In this document: positions 45,972-57,222 of the stretch, piece by piece | Numbering within the stretch: the first letter of the stretch is position 1 | How the letters are laid out: each line of letters begins with the position of its first letter | Assembly: GCF_040530035.1 (NCBI RefSeq) | Contig: NZ_JBEWCD010000001.1 | Location: forward strand, 1,240,001-1,304,000 | DNA: 64,000 bases | Source of the DNA: Roseibium sp. HPY-6 | GTDB taxonomy: Bacteria; Pseudomonadota; Alphaproteobacteria; Rhizobiales; Stappiaceae | Direction: 5' to 3' | The notes under the pieces: generated by a model | Seen by the model: only the letters and a program-made list of their open reading frames with translations | Told to the model about the DNA's origin: nothing | Database searches by the model: none | Translations under genes and position numbers: made by a program

Positions 45972-46469
45972 ATCGTGCTCCAGTTCGTGACCGTTGCGGT
46001 CACGCAGCGCCCTATAAACGGCTTCAAACCAATCCCCCTTCAGCGCGCCGGCATATAACGCGGCCGCGACTGAACGATTCGATGTGGTTAAATTTGTAAG
46101 CCGTGTCCCTTAAGTCCCAATTAACTGTGCGCTTGCCGACATTGACAGATTTCAGCATCGAGGAAGTACACAGCCTTCTATTTCAGCGCCCGCATATGCG
46201 AGTGCCCAAGCGGTATTCAAACGGGTCTGCAGCGTTTTTTCAGACTATTTGCCGCGAGCAGGCTTTCAGCTGCGGCTCTTGAGGGCTGCAAAACTCCTAT
46301 TTAGCTCGGTGCGCGCGATTCGCAAGTGTGATTCGTCATCGGTCAATCGGAAAATGCATTTTTTGTGGTTCAACACGCACTTGCGACGATGTTTTGCAGC
46401 TGAATCGCCCTTCTCGGCGGTCCCGCCTCACCGCATTCACGTGGATTTTTAAAAGGGTTGGCGCAATTG
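45972..46469. other. dnaG-rpoD intergenic region, rpoD promoter
   Basis: About 500 bp without a gene, AT-richer towards 46300. It should hold rpoD promoters. The weak dnaG terminator overlaps its right edge. Confidence 0.5.
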
Positions 46470-46478
46470 TTATTGCGC
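46446..46478 (-). terminator. Weak terminator overlapping dnaG stop codon
   Basis: Inverted repeat GCGCAAT/ATTGCGC (46461-46478) with the stop codon partly in the loop, followed on the minus strand by CCCTTTT. The stem is short and the T-run broken. Confidence 0.45.
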
Positions 46479-48398
46479 AGCGGCCACAGGTGGCGCCGAT
46501 CTGATTTTCCTCGCACGCTCGGCAAGGTCCGCTTCGTCCCGCGCACACTCCTCACGACGGCGGCTCAAGTCCTGCGTCAGTGCCTGAATGCGCGCCCAGG
46601 AATGCTCGTCCAGATGTTCATCGGCGGTTGTCAATTCACCGGTGAGCTCTTCTTCCAGCGCATTGAGTTCAAGGAGATCCAGAAAGTGGAGATACGCTGC
46701 TTCGACGAAGTCCTCCGGCGGGTTCGATTTCAACAGCGGGAAGCGGTGATTGAGAGCGGAGAACTCCGCCTTGCCTTGCTCTTGCAACCCAATGGTTTCC
46801 AGCATCATCTCCTGCATGATGTCACGCAGCGGTTCATCGAACGAACTGGTCAGATCTGCAATCGGCGCTGCTTCCAGATCGTCGACAATCCGGCACAGTA
46901 TGTCCCGCAGTTGGCGGTGAAGCGTGTTGGTGAACGGCAGACCGGCAAATCGCTCGAAGTTACGGTCCAGCAGATGCGGGAACCGCATGCACAGCCCGAG
47001 CACAAGCCGTTCCGTCCCGAAATCGTCACTCGCCGCCACACGTTCACGCGCAATGCCGAGGCCCGAGGCGGCATCAGGCGATTTTTTACCATCCCGGCGG
47101 GTTTGCCGTGACTGCTCGAAGAAAAGGTTCGACAGCTTGAACTTCAGATCGAGTTGGTAGCGCCTCTTCACCCGGTCATCACGGATCGTCCCGATCAGAT
47201 CGTCAAAGCGTTTTTCCAGTGCCGCCTTGCGTTCTGGCGTGTCAATCCGCGAGACGGAAATTTCGCGTTCCCAGACCGCATCGAAAAGCGCCTGCGCCTT
47301 GCCCATTTCCTGCCGGAAGCCGTCCACACCACGTTCCTTGATCAGGTCGTCCGGGTCCATGCCGTCGGGCAGAAAACTGAATTGAAACGAATAGCCGCTT
47401 TTGAGAACCGGAAAGATCCGGTCTATTGCCCGGTGCGCAGCCGACACACCGGCAACGTCGCCGTCAAAGCAGATCACCGGTTCCGGCGCGAATTTCCAGA
47501 GCCGGACAACCTGGTCTTCCGTAAATGCTGTTCCAAGAGACGCCAAGACATGATGGATACCAGCCTGCCAGAGCGCAATGGCATCCATGTATCCTTCCAC
47601 CACCACCGCCTCGCCGGCCTTGAACGCCGGTTCTCGGGCACGGTGCGCGTTAAAAAGCATGACGCCTTTGTGAAACAGCGGCGTTTCCGGCGAATTCAGA
47701 TACTTCGGCTGACCTTCTGGTGAGAGTGTCCGGCCCCCGAATGCGACGACCCGGCCCCTTTCATCATGGATCGGGATCATAAGGCGTCCGCGAAACCGGT
47801 CATAACCCGGCCGGCCGTCATCCGGCCTGATCACCAGACCTGCCTCGGCCATGTCGGCTTCCGGAACACCTTTTGCCGCCAAATAGGACTTCAGGGCGTC
47901 CCGGCTGTCTGGAGCAAAACCGAAGCGGAACTCAGAAAGCGTTTCGGACTTCAGACCACGCTTGGCAGTGTAATCCCGCGCGCCCGCGCCCCTGGATCCG
48001 GTAAATTCGGCTTCAAAGAACCGCGCAGCCATTTCGCAGATTTCAGCAAGCCCCGCACGCTTCTTTTCACGCCTTGCCGCTTGCGGGTCTGGTGCCGGCA
48101 GAGCAACCCCCGCCTGCTCTGCGAGCCGTTCGACAGACTCCGGAAAGCTCAGGCCCTCGGTCTCGCACACGAAGGTAAAGTGGTCGCCCGAAGCGCCGCA
48201 GCCGAAGCATTTGTATCGGTTGCGGCGATCGTCGACATGAAAACTCGGGCTTTTTTCCTGATGGAACGGACAACAGGCCCAAAAGTCGCCCTTCCCCGGC
48301 TGGGTCTTGCGCCGGTCCCACGTGACACGCCGGCCAACAAGATCCGACAGGGTCAGGCGCGCGCGGATTTCATCAAGGAGACGCGGTTCAAAACGCAT
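46470..48398 (-). CDS. dnaG: DNA primase
   Basis: 642 residues. N-terminal zinc finger (CPFHQEKSPSFHVDDRRNRYKCFGCGASGD-type pattern, in two pieces CPFH and CFGCG), the RNA polymerase catalytic core with VVEGYMDAIAL and the TOPRIM acidic cluster (VICFDGDVAGVSAA) and a C-terminal DnaB-interacting region. It makes RNA primers for Okazaki fragments. Upstream gap of 223 bp separates it from the YqeY-like gene on the same strand. Confidence 0.98.
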   Translation of the reverse strand: MRFEPRLLDEIRARLTLSDLVGRRVTWDRRKTQPGKGDFWACCPFHQEKSPSFHVDDRRNRYKCFGCGASGDHFTFVCETEGLSFPESVERLAEQAGVALPAPDPQAARREKKRAGLAEICEMAARFFEAEFTGSRGAGARDYTAKRGLKSETLSEFRFGFAPDSRDALKSYLAAKGVPEADMAEAGLVIRPDDGRPGYDRFRGRLMIPIHDERGRVVAFGGRTLSPEGQPKYLNSPETPLFHKGVMLFNAHRAREPAFKAGEAVVVEGYMDAIALWQAGIHHVLASLGTAFTEDQVVRLWKFAPEPVICFDGDVAGVSAAHRAIDRIFPVLKSGYSFQFSFLPDGMDPDDLIKERGVDGFRQEMGKAQALFDAVWEREISVSRIDTPERKAALEKRFDDLIGTIRDDRVKRRYQLDLKFKLSNLFFEQSRQTRRDGKKSPDAASGLGIARERVAASDDFGTERLVLGLCMRFPHLLDRNFERFAGLPFTNTLHRQLRDILCRIVDDLEAAPIADLTSSFDEPLRDIMQEMMLETIGLQEQGKAEFSALNHRFPLLKSNPPEDFVEAAYLHFLDLLELNALEEELTGELTTADEHLDEHSWARIQALTQDLSRRREECARDEADLAERARKIRSAPPVAAAQ

Positions 48399-48621
48399 GT
48401 GAGAAACAAACGATCATTTGTGACTTAGGAGCGGCCATTCTTCGTTTGGACAAGAGATCCCTTAGAACGGCTCCACAAGATAGAATGACTTGAAGTCCAA
48501 AACCAGTGTCAGTTAATGAACCTCGACCTTAATGTGATCTATTGGTGGATGAGTGTGCATGTCCTGCATGAACGCCTCATGCGACCAATCGGAAGCGGCC
48601 GGTCTATTAAGCGGCCTCCTG

Positions 48622-49137
48622 TCAGCCCTCTGCCGCTTCGTCGGCACCGCTTGATGCCTGGTAGCCATTGTTTTCGGCCCGAAGCATTTCCTTCACGAAA
48701 CACGAAGCTTGCACAAAGTCCATTTTCCCTGGATATCTCGATTTTAGCTCCGACATGCAACGTCCGATGTCACGCAGACCGTGTGCATCGATCTCCTTTA
48801 CGGTTGCTTCGCACAGGGAGCGGATTTCCTCGTCGCTCAGCTGAACAGGCAGGAATTCGCGTATGATCTCCTGCTCGACACGCTCCTGTTCGACGAGATC
48901 GAGTTGTCCACCCGATTCAAACTCTTCCGCAGAAATTTCTCTTTGGCGGATCATTTTCTGAAGGATTTCGATGACTTCAGTGTCTCCGACACCGTCCTTG
49001 CCATTTTCCCGGGCAGCGGTTTCCCGGTCTTTGACCGCTGTCTGGATCAAGCGCAAGGTTGCGCATCTGCGTTTGTCGCCGTCTTCCTGCGCCACTTTAA
49101 GCGCGGCGTTGATTCTTTCGCGCAAATCATCGCGCAT
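48622..49137 (-). CDS. GatB/YqeY domain-containing protein
   Basis: 171 residues. The N-terminal LRERINAALKVAQEDGDKRRCATLRLIQTAVKDRE and the central KMIRQREISAEEFESGGQLDLVEQE segment match the GatB/YqeY fold, found in amidotransferase subunits and in tRNA-binding small proteins. The C-terminus (SGADEAAEG) is variable. Function of the stand-alone form is not settled. The order YqeY-dnaG-rpoD occurs in many alphaproteobacteria. Confidence 0.88.
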   Translation of the reverse strand: MRDDLRERINAALKVAQEDGDKRRCATLRLIQTAVKDRETAARENGKDGVGDTEVIEILQKMIRQREISAEEFESGGQLDLVEQERVEQEIIREFLPVQLSDEEIRSLCEATVKEIDAHGLRDIGRCMSELKSRYPGKMDFVQASCFVKEMLRAENNGYQASSGADEAAEG

Positions 49138-49370
49138 GGTTCACCCTACCCCTGCCGCACTGAGGCTGTGAGCGCTTGGGCACCCTTCAGCAATTCTCAG
49201 CCAAGACATTGAATTTTAATGATCTTTTTTCGAAGGATCAATATTGACGATCCCAGCCGCTTCCCATAGAGTCCCGCGCTTAATGCAGACGGCTATTCGC
49301 AGGCCCTTGGCCAGCCACAGACGCCTATCCTGCAGCGCATGATGTCACCAACAGACTCTGGATACAAGAC

Positions 49371-50552
49371 ATGACGACTGCAGACGCATGGTCTGAGACC
49401 CCGGCGACCGCCCTGCTTGTGCTTTCCGATGGCAGCATAATCGAGGGTCTGGGATTAGGTGCCACCGGCCAAGCCGTTGGTGAGATTTGCTTTAACACCG
49501 CGATGACCGGTTATCAGGAAATCCTGACGGACCCCTCCTATTCGGGTCAAATCATCACGTTCACATTTCCGCATATAGGAAATGTCGGAACCAATGACGA
49601 GGACATTGAAACCGTCAATATGGCGGCCGAGAGCGGTATACGCGGTGTCGTCCTTGCCGCCCCGATCACCGATCCGGCAAACTACCGGGCTGCGAAACAC
49701 CTCGACGCCTGGCTGAAAAGCCGGAACATGATCGGCATTTGCGGTGTGGATACACGCGCCCTGACGGCATTGATACGCGAGCAGGGTGTCCCGAATGGCG
49801 TGATCGCCCATGCGCCGGATGGTCAGTTCGACATTGAAAGCCTGAAAGCGAAGGCGGCCGGCTGGCCCGGTCTTGTCGGAATGGATCTTGCAAAGGAAGC
49901 TTCAACGCTTCAGTCACATCCGTGGTCGCAGACCGTGTGGACTTGGGACGAAGGATACGGCGAAGCAAAGGATGGTAAATACAAGGTCGTTGCCATCGAT
50001 TTCGGAATCAAGCGGAACATCCTGCGTCTCCTGGCCGATGCGGGGTGCGACGTTACCGTCCTTCCGGCAACAGCAACGGCAAGTGAAGTGCTTGGCCACG
50101 AACCGGACGGGGTCTTCCTGTCAAACGGTCCCGGGGACCCGGAAGCCACCGGAAGCTACTCGGTGGAAATGATCAATGGCGTCGTTGAAAAAGGCATTCC
50201 GACATTCGGTATCTGCCTCGGACACCAGATGCTTGCGCTCGCGCTTGGCGGCAGCACGGTGAAGATGCATCAGGGACACCACGGGGCAAACCATCCCGTT
50301 TTCGACCACACGACCGGCAAAGTGGAAATCACGTCCATGAACCACGGGTTTGCGGTCGATGCCGACAGTCTGCCTGACAATGTTGAGCAGACACATGTCT
50401 CGCTGTTCGATGGTTCCAATTGTGGTCTGGCCGTCAAGGACAAGCCTGTTTTTTCGGTGCAATATCACCCGGAAGCATCACCCGGACCACGCGACAGCCA
50501 CTACCTCTTCAAGCGGTTCACCGATCTGATGCAAAGCGCCAGAGTCAGCTGA
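49371..50552 (+). CDS. carA: Carbamoyl phosphate synthase small subunit
   Basis: 393 residues. The N-terminal half begins ALLVLSDGSIIEGLGLG. The class I glutamine amidotransferase domain is in the C-terminal half, with the nucleophile in TFGICLGHQMLALALGG and the His-Glu pair in VQYHPEASPGPRDS. It supplies ammonia to carB for arginine and pyrimidine synthesis. The partner carB lies about 2 kb downstream on the same strand. Confidence 0.97.
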   Translation: MTTADAWSETPATALLVLSDGSIIEGLGLGATGQAVGEICFNTAMTGYQEILTDPSYSGQIITFTFPHIGNVGTNDEDIETVNMAAESGIRGVVLAAPITDPANYRAAKHLDAWLKSRNMIGICGVDTRALTALIREQGVPNGVIAHAPDGQFDIESLKAKAAGWPGLVGMDLAKEASTLQSHPWSQTVWTWDEGYGEAKDGKYKVVAIDFGIKRNILRLLADAGCDVTVLPATATASEVLGHEPDGVFLSNGPGDPEATGSYSVEMINGVVEKGIPTFGICLGHQMLALALGGSTVKMHQGHHGANHPVFDHTTGKVEITSMNHGFAVDADSLPDNVEQTHVSLFDGSNCGLAVKDKPVFSVQYHPEASPGPRDSHYLFKRFTDLMQSARVS

Positions 50553-50633
50553 CCTGCTAACCTTGGTGGAGAACAGGTTGGTCCGGATCGGGAGCCGCGT
50601 GAGCAGCACCATCTGCGGCCAATGACAAACGCC

Positions 50634-50662
50634 AAAACCCCGGTGCAATCTCTCGACCGGGG
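50634..50662 (-). terminator. Terminator of the MerR gene
   Basis: Read on the minus strand: CCCCGGT/ACCGGGG with an 11-nt loop, then TTTT. It also faces the end of carA and may serve both strands. Confidence 0.7.
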
Positions 50663-50687
50663 AAATGGCAATCTGAGTAAGGTGTTC

Positions 50688-51125
50688 TTAGGCGATCAGT
50701 TCGTCAAAAGCCGTCAGAATTTGCTCGACTTCGGCAACTTGCTCGTCAAGCATCTGCTTTTGCTCCAGAAGGATTTCCTGCTGGCCTTTGCAGATCTCCT
50801 GCAATTCCTTGAACTGTTCCTGTTTGTCGGCATTGCTCTCGACCAGTTTGATCACGCGACGGATCTCGGCAAGAGTCAATCCGATCTTCTTGGCCTGGAG
50901 AATGACGCGCATGCGCGACACGTCCCGAGTTCCGTAAAACCGCCGCGCGCCTTTGCGAACGGGGTTGAGCAGTCCTTTTTCTTCGTAGAAACGCAGAGTT
51001 CTGAGGGTTACGTTGAAGCGTTCAGACATTTCTGAGATCGCAAGCGCGCGATCGTCAAGCACCAGGTCCTGCGCCGGACCCGCGATGTCCGGAACAACGA
51101 CCATATTGGTAGCGACATTGTTCAT
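50688..51125 (-). CDS. MerR family transcriptional regulator
   Basis: 145 residues. The N-terminal DNA-binding region has AISEMSERFNVTLRTLRFYEEKGLLNPVRKGARRFY. A C-terminal coiled coil (about residues 95-140) mediates dimers. No metal-type Cys motif is present, so it is more like the general MerR regulators of alphaproteobacteria. It is convergent with carA. Confidence 0.92.
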   Translation of the reverse strand: MNNVATNMVVVPDIAGPAQDLVLDDRALAISEMSERFNVTLRTLRFYEEKGLLNPVRKGARRFYGTRDVSRMRVILQAKKIGLTLAEIRRVIKLVESNADKQEQFKELQEICKGQQEILLEQKQMLDEQVAEVEQILTAFDELIA

Positions 51126-52091
51126 AGTGTTAAGCCCGATCTTTTTCTTTTGTTCCGAGCTCGGTCAGGTTTTGCAACGCTCCTGAAGCGCCGGTCCCAC
51201 ATCCGACCCTTCCGGTCCCACTAGCATCGCGAAAAACAACCACTCGGTTTTCATCATCTTGCACACGGCGAAAAGCCCAGCGCTTTGCATGCTGTGACTT
51301 TACACACAGACTAATACACTGGTTCGATAGTTAAAATCTACGATAAAATCGGAAATATTGATCATTTTCCGCACAAGTTTCAGAAAATGAAAAATTTAAA
51401 CTCCGAGCATCACAGAAAGACCATAGGAGCGCCGAATTTTAAACACTTCTAAAAACGTGACGGAAGGCATAAATATTAATTATCGATAATCTACATCCAA
51501 TAAATAGCGCTTTCTGTCAGCGCGAATTCGATGGACGATTTTCATAACCTGACGGCAGCCCGGACGGTAAAAACTACTTAGTTTTCCTTGCTTTATCGAA
51601 AAAATTTATTTTATTCACCAAAAAAAATTTAGGTGATACCTAGCGAAAATTGCATGAATTGTCATAAGCCGGGATACGCAATCAGTAATAGGATAATATA
51701 CTTTCTACTTCTTTTGCGCGCTTTCTCGCCGCATTTAGTACAGTCTGGTATTTATTTCTCGAGTGACGTGGATGCAATGTGTGCCTGTGGAGAACTCGCC
51801 TCATGGAACACTTTTTGACGGAAATCCCTCCTTGAATTGGCCTGCCGGGAGACCCTGCGACGTGCCGATGAGGTCATTCTGCGCGACTGCAAATCGACAC
51901 ATTCCCCTAAGGAAACCACTTTGCCACATCGTAAACGGCCCGAAGCGTGAGCGTATTGACGGCAAAAAAGGAGCACATTGTGCACTTCTTCATTGACAAA
52001 GGGCAGCCCAGGTTATTTTTGTCAATCTGATCGGCGTGCAGCCCGCCAAGTGCGGTCACGCGGAAACAGGATGTTTTGGAATATTTGAAAT
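51126..52091. other. AT-rich gene desert between MerR and XRE genes
   Basis: 966 bp with no supported gene. 51310-51720 is strongly AT-rich, unlike its neighbours. A small hairpin (TCACC / GGTGA flanking AAAAAAAATTTA) lies near 51617-51637. Short frames (51633-51818, 51752-51985) have no character. Confidence 0.5.
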
Positions 52092-52370
52092 ATGGCCGAA
52101 TCAAAAGCAAAAGCCTCCGTGCCGGGCATGACGCCACAGCAATTCCGCCATTGGCGAAGGACGCTTGGTTTGAAGCAAAAAGATGCAGCTGAACGGCTCG
52201 GCCTGAAAAAGCGCATGATCCAGTATTACGAAAAGGGGAATCGCGACGGTCGGCCGGTTGAGATACCAAAATCGATACGCCTCGCCTGTTACGCACTGTC
52301 CGAAGGAATAGGCGATTATGACGGTCAGTCGACAACACCATTGGGCGCCGAATCCGCCGAAACCGAATAA
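52092..52370 (+). CDS. XRE-family helix-turn-helix protein
   Basis: 92 residues. The HTH is PQQFRHWRRTLGLKQKDAAERLGLKKRMIQYYEKGNRDG, and the tail (PLGAESAETE) is acidic. Such small proteins are single-domain repressors or antitoxins. It lies at the end of the AT-rich desert, so it could be linked to mobile DNA, but no partner gene is seen. Confidence 0.82.
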   Translation: MAESKAKASVPGMTPQQFRHWRRTLGLKQKDAAERLGLKKRMIQYYEKGNRDGRPVEIPKSIRLACYALSEGIGDYDGQSTTPLGAESAETE

Positions 52371-52543
52371 ACGCTCAAAAACTGGTCCGGAAAACACCTT
52401 CCAAAGGCCTTGCCGGGGTTTCCTCCTGCTGCGCTTTTCCCTATAAGACGCGCTCAGCCAACATAGACATTCACACCTAGTCCGCGCCCGACCGAATAGC
52501 GATAGTGCTAATCCGGAGCGGTCGCTGCGAGCTGCGAGCCGAG

Positions 52544-55500
52544 ATGCCCAAACGCACAGATATCTCTTCCATCCTGATCATTGGCGCCGGTCCGATTGTT
52601 ATCGGGCAGGCTTGTGAATTCGACTACTCCGGCACACAGGCTTGCAAGGCTCTGCGCGAAGAGGGGTACCGCATCATCCTGGTCAACTCCAATCCGGCAA
52701 CGATCATGACCGACCCGGACCTGGCTGATGCGACTTATATCGAGCCGATCACGCCGGAGCTCGTTGCCAAGATCATCGAGAAAGAACGGCCGGATGCGCT
52801 TCTGCCGACCATGGGCGGCCAGACGGCGCTTAACTGCGCACTCGACCTCGAGCAAATGGGCGTTCTGGAAAAGTTCGGCGTGGAAATGATCGGCGCGCGC
52901 GGTGACGTCATCGAGAAGGCGGAAGACCGTGAAAAATTCCGGGCTGCCATGGACACGATCGGCCTGGAGAACCCGCGCGCGGCTATTGCCTCTTCACCGG
53001 CCTATCGCGACGAGAACGGCAGGATCAAGGGATACGACCGCAATGCCGGATATCTGGAGGCCATGCGTGCGCTTGACGAGATCGGCCTGCCAGCCATCAT
53101 TCGTCCGGCTTTTACGCTTGGCGGCACCGGCGGCGGCGTTGCGTATAACCGTGAGGAATTCGAGACCATTGTCAGGTCGGGCATCGATGCTTCACCGGTC
53201 GGCCAGGTTCTGATCGACGAGAGCCTTCTGGGCTGGAAGGAATATGAAATGGAGGTGGTCCGCGACAAGGCGGACAACTGCATTATCATCTGCTCGATCG
53301 AGAACGTCGACCCGATGGGGGTTCATACCGGCGACTCCATCACCGTTGCGCCCGCGCTCACGCTCACCGACAAGGAATACCAGATCATGCGCGATGCATC
53401 GATCGCGGTGCTGCGTGAGATCGGTGTCGAAACGGGCGGCTCCAACGTTCAGTTCGCCGTCAATCCGGACAACGGACGTCTTGTTGTCATTGAAATGAAC
53501 CCGCGCGTTTCGCGTTCCTCCGCGCTTGCCTCAAAGGCCACGGGTTTTCCGATTGCAAAGATCGCCGCAAAGCTCGCCGTCGGATATACGCTCGACGAAT
53601 TGGAGAACGACATCACCGGCGGTGCGACGCCGGCGTCTTTCGAACCATCCATCGACTATGTCGTCACCAAGATCCCACGCTTTGCCTTTGAAAAATTCCC
53701 GGGATCTGAACCAACCCTGACCACGGCGATGAAGTCCGTTGGTGAGGTCATGGCGATCGGGCGCACGTTCAATGAAAGCCTGCAAAAGGCACTGCGTGGT
53801 CTGGAAACCGGTCTGAACGGGCTTGATGAAACCGAAATTCCTGGCCTCGACCAGGGCGATGACAGGAACGCTTTGCGCGCTGCGGTTTCAGTACCGACCC
53901 CAACCCGTCTCCTGAACGTTGCGCAAGCCATGCGCCTCGGCATGAGCGTTGACGAGGCCTATCAGGCGAGCGGCATCAATCCCTGGTTTCTGGAACAGAT
54001 GGCCGACATCCTGGCAATGGAAGCCAAGGTCCGCAACATCGGGCTGCCGCAGGACGCTCATAACCTGCGCAAGCTCAAATCGATGGGATTTTCCGATGCG
54101 CGGCTCGCAAGCCTTGCTGGCCTTGATGCCGACGACGTCGTGAAGCTGCGCGGGGAACTGGACGTTCATCCGGTCTACAAGCGCATCGACACGTGCGCCG
54201 CCGAATTCGCATCCCCGACCGCCTATATGTATTCAACTTATGAAGCTCCGTTCATGGGTGCCCCGGCCTGTGAGGCCGCACCGTCTGACCGGCAAAAGGT
54301 CGTCATTCTGGGCGGTGGACCAAACAGGATCGGCCAGGGCATTGAATTCGACTATTGCTGCTGCCACGCAGCCTTTGCCCTGGATGATGCGGGATACGAG
54401 ACCATTATGGTCAACTGCAATCCTGAAACAGTTTCAACGGATTACGATACGTCCGACCGGCTCTATTTCGAACCGCTGACACCCGAAGACGTTCTGGAGA
54501 TCATTCGCAAGGAAAAGGAAAACGGAACGCTCCACGGTGTCATCGTGCAGTTTGGCGGTCAGACACCCTTGAAACTTGCCCAGGCGCTTGTCAAAGCCGA
54601 CATTCCTATCCTTGGCACCTCGCCGGACATGATCGACCTTGCAGAGGACAGAGACCGGTTCCAGAAGCTTCTGGTCAAACTCGGCCTGAAGCAACCCGAG
54701 AACGGCATTGCCTACTCCGTCGAGCAAGGCCGGCTGATCGCAAGCCGTCTTGGTCTGCCCCTTGTTGTCCGCCCCTCCTACGTTCTGGGTGGCCGCGCCA
54801 TGCAGATCATTAGGGACGAGGAAGCGCTGAATTCCTATCTGCTCGGCACATTGCCCGAGCTTGTACCGGCTGAAGTGCGGGCGAAATACCCCAACGACAA
54901 AACCGGCCAGATCAATACAGTCCTGGGGACGAACCCGCTGCTCTTTGATCGCTATCTCGAAGGGGCCATTGAAGTCGATGTCGACGCGCTATGTGACGGC
55001 AAGGATGTCTTTGTGTGCGGCATCATGGAACATATTGAGGAAGCGGGCATTCACTCCGGTGACAGCGCATGTTCCCTGCCGCCGTTCTCATTGTCTGAAG
55101 AAATGATTGCCGAACTGAAACGGCAGACAACGGCTCTTGCTCTCGCACTCGAAGTCGGCGGCCTGATGAACGTTCAGTACGCCATCAAGGACGGCGAGAT
55201 CTATGTGCTTGAGGTCAATCCCCGCGCATCCAGAACGGTTCCCTTCGTTGCCAAGACCATCGGAGCCCCGGTCGCCAAGATTGCAAGCCGTGTCATGGCA
55301 GGTGAAAGCCTTGGCTCCTTCGGACTGACAGAGAAGAAACTTGACCACATCGCGGTTAAGGAAGCGGTCTTCCCGTTCGCCCGTTTCCCGGGCGTCGACA
55401 CCATCCTCGGCCCGGAAATGCGGTCCACAGGAGAAGTAATGGGTCTTGACCAGGCCTTTGGGACCGCGTTTGCCAAGTCTCAGATCGGCGCCAGCATCGG

Positions 55501-55906
55501 CGTACCTGAAAACGGTACCGTCTTTGTCTCCATGCGGGACGCGGACAAGGAAGGCGTTGTCGAAGCCGTGCGAAGCCTTGAGGCTGCGGGATTTTCGATC
55601 ATAGCCACCGGCGGCACCCAGAAATATCTGGAGGACAAAGGCATTACCGTGAAGAAAATCAACAAGGTGCTTGAAGGACGTCCCCATATCGTTGATGCTG
55701 TCAAGAACGGTGATGTCCAGCTTGTCTTCAACACGACCGAGGGCGCGCAAGCCATTGCCGACAGCCGGTCGATGCGCCGGGCGGCGCTCCTGAACAAGGT
55801 TCCGTATTACACGACCCTTGCAGGGTCCGTCGCAGCAGCCAAAGGTATTGCCGCCCACAAGGCGGGGAGCCTTGAAGTAAGACCTTTACAATCCTACTTC
55901 GGCTAG
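52544..55906 (+). CDS. carB: Carbamoyl phosphate synthase large subunit
   Basis: 1120 residues from ATG 52544 ([18 protein letters not shown]), the conserved start; the longer frame adds an unlikely extension. It consists of two similar halves, each with a PreATP-grasp, ATP-grasp ([17 protein letters not shown] and [19 protein letters not shown]) and a helical domain, and ends with the MGS-like regulatory domain ([17 protein letters not shown]). It makes carbamoyl phosphate from ATP, bicarbonate and CarA-derived ammonia. Confidence 0.97.
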   Translation: MPKRTDISSILIIGAGPIVIGQACEFDYSGTQACKALREEGYRIILVNSNPATIMTDPDLADATYIEPITPELVAKIIEKERPDALLPTMGGQTALNCALDLEQMGVLEKFGVEMIGARGDVIEKAEDREKFRAAMDTIGLENPRAAIASSPAYRDENGRIKGYDRNAGYLEAMRALDEIGLPAIIRPAFTLGGTGGGVAYNREEFETIVRSGIDASPVGQVLIDESLLGWKEYEMEVVRDKADNCIIICSIENVDPMGVHTGDSITVAPALTLTDKEYQIMRDASIAVLREIGVETGGSNVQFAVNPDNGRLVVIEMNPRVSRSSALASKATGFPIAKIAAKLAVGYTLDELENDITGGATPASFEPSIDYVVTKIPRFAFEKFPGSEPTLTTAMKSVGEVMAIGRTFNESLQKALRGLETGLNGLDETEIPGLDQGDDRNALRAAVSVPTPTRLLNVAQAMRLGMSVDEAYQASGINPWFLEQMADILAMEAKVRNIGLPQDAHNLRKLKSMGFSDARLASLAGLDADDVVKLRGELDVHPVYKRIDTCAAEFASPTAYMYSTYEAPFMGAPACEAAPSDRQKVVILGGGPNRIGQGIEFDYCCCHAAFALDDAGYETIMVNCNPETVSTDYDTSDRLYFEPLTPEDVLEIIRKEKENGTLHGVIVQFGGQTPLKLAQALVKADIPILGTSPDMIDLAEDRDRFQKLLVKLGLKQPENGIAYSVEQGRLIASRLGLPLVVRPSYVLGGRAMQIIRDEEALNSYLLGTLPELVPAEVRAKYPNDKTGQINTVLGTNPLLFDRYLEGAIEVDVDALCDGKDVFVCGIMEHIEEAGIHSGDSACSLPPFSLSEEMIAELKRQTTALALALEVGGLMNVQYAIKDGEIYVLEVNPRASRTVPFVAKTIGAPVAKIASRVMAGESLGSFGLTEKKLDHIAVKEAVFPFARFPGVDTILGPEMRSTGEVMGLDQAFGTAFAKSQIGASIGVPENGTVFVSMRDADKEGVVEAVRSLEAAGFSIIATGGTQKYLEDKGITVKKINKVLEGRPHIVDAVKNGDVQLVFNTTEGAQAIADSRSMRRAALLNKVPYYTTLAGSVAAAKGIAAHKAGSLEVRPLQSYFG

Positions 55907-55927
55907 GGCTATTATACTCGTTGACCG

Positions 55928-55966
55928 GCCGGGAAAGCGTGCCTTTCCCGGCTTGGTTTGTTTTTG
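55928..55966 (+). terminator. Intrinsic terminator of carB
   Basis: Perfect 10-bp stem GCCGGGAAAG/CTTTCCCGGC with a 5-nt loop, followed by a T-rich tail (TTGGTTTGTTTTTG). Confidence 0.88.
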
Positions 55967-56036
55967 CAAATACGCGGTCCTTATAATGAGTGGAATAAGC
56001 TTTAAGAGGATCCAATAAGCTGAAGGTCTGAGACCC

Positions 56037-56510
56037 ATGGAAAAAGTTCCGATGACCTCTGCCGGTTACAAAATGCTTCAGGACGAACTGAAGGAGCGTA
56101 CCACGGTCGAGCGTCCGCGCATCGTAGATGCGATCGCAGAAGCGCGCGCGCATGGCGATTTGTCGGAAAACGCCGAATACCATGCGGCTAAGGAAGCCCA
56201 GAGCCTGAATGAAGGCCGCATTTCGGAACTCGAGGACAAGCTCTCACGTGCCGAGATCATCGATGTCACCAAACTTTCTGGCGATGTCGTGAAGTTCGGT
56301 GCGACCGTGTCTCTCATCGACGAGGACACTGAAGAAGAAAAGCGGTACATGATCGTCGGAGACGTGGAATCCGATGTGAAGCAGAACAAAGTGTCGATTT
56401 CGTCTCCAATCGCGCGCGCGCTCATCGGCAAGGCCATTGGTGACAGCGTTGAAGTGGCTGCTCCCGGTGGGGCACGGTCCTACGAGATCGTCAACGTCAA
56501 ATTCATCTGA
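56037..56510 (+). CDS. greA: Transcription elongation factor GreA
   Basis: 157 residues, the usual GreA length. The N-terminal coiled coil begins [20 protein letters not shown] and carries the acidic tip ([15 protein letters not shown]), and the C-terminal domain has [21 protein letters not shown]. GreA rescues backtracked RNA polymerase by stimulating RNA cleavage. It follows carB with its own terminator in between. Confidence 0.98.
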   Translation: MEKVPMTSAGYKMLQDELKERTTVERPRIVDAIAEARAHGDLSENAEYHAAKEAQSLNEGRISELEDKLSRAEIIDVTKLSGDVVKFGATVSLIDEDTEEEKRYMIVGDVESDVKQNKVSISSPIARALIGKAIGDSVEVAAPGGARSYEIVNVKFI

Positions 56511-56630
56511 AGCTTTTACATTCCAAATGGATAGCGCCTGTCGGCTCGAGTCCTGGCGCCTGCCGATTTCCCTTTGACGCGTGCCGGTCAACCGCTAAGG
56601 TAACTTCCGGTATGTGTCGGAGGACGGATA

Positions 56631-57113
56631 ATGGTCTTTCATGCAATCGGCATGTGGCTTTTGGCGGCGGCCATCCCACTCTGGGTCTATCGCTGGTATG
56701 CCTATTCCAAGCTGGAGCCGCCTGAACGCCGGATCTTTACGCGCATCGTAAAACGACGGCATGAAAACGCCTATGCGTTCGCGCTACAGATGTTCGGCTA
56801 TCTCATCGCACTCGCAGCAGCCGTGATCCTGCTCGTTATGGGGCTTCGCTACATCAAGCAAGGTTCACTGGAAGTCGGGGCCTATCGCGAAACCATCCGC
56901 AATCGGCTTTACTCCGGTGTCGACCCGATCGACCGCGCGCTCGATGCCTATCACTATGACCAGCTTCTGCCGATTGCCATCATCACGACCTGCGCCCTCT
57001 TAAGCGTTGCCTTCACATTGGTCGCAACGGCTCTCAGGGACATTTCGCTGATGTCCCGCCTTCACAAGAAACTTCGCGGCATGAAGCATCGCCAGGAAGC
57101 TGCACAGACTTGA
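56631..57113 (+). CDS. Hypothetical membrane protein
   Basis: 160 residues, unrecognised. Hydrophobic segments lie at about 3-22, 50-70 and 115-137, with a basic C-terminus (RLHKKLRGMKHRQEAAQT). The upstream spacing from greA is 120 bp on the same strand; they need not be linked. Confidence 0.68.
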   Translation: MVFHAIGMWLLAAAIPLWVYRWYAYSKLEPPERRIFTRIVKRRHENAYAFALQMFGYLIALAAAVILLVMGLRYIKQGSLEVGAYRETIRNRLYSGVDPIDRALDAYHYDQLLPIAIITTCALLSVAFTLVATALRDISLMSRLHKKLRGMKHRQEAAQT

Positions 57114-57222
57114 CTTCCCTGAAGACTAGACCGTGGTTTCATTAACGCGCAGCCAAAACCGGATGGCAGCGAGCTTGACGGACGCTGCAGCCTGCACGAA
57201 GGTCTGCAAAGCGGACGCGAGA

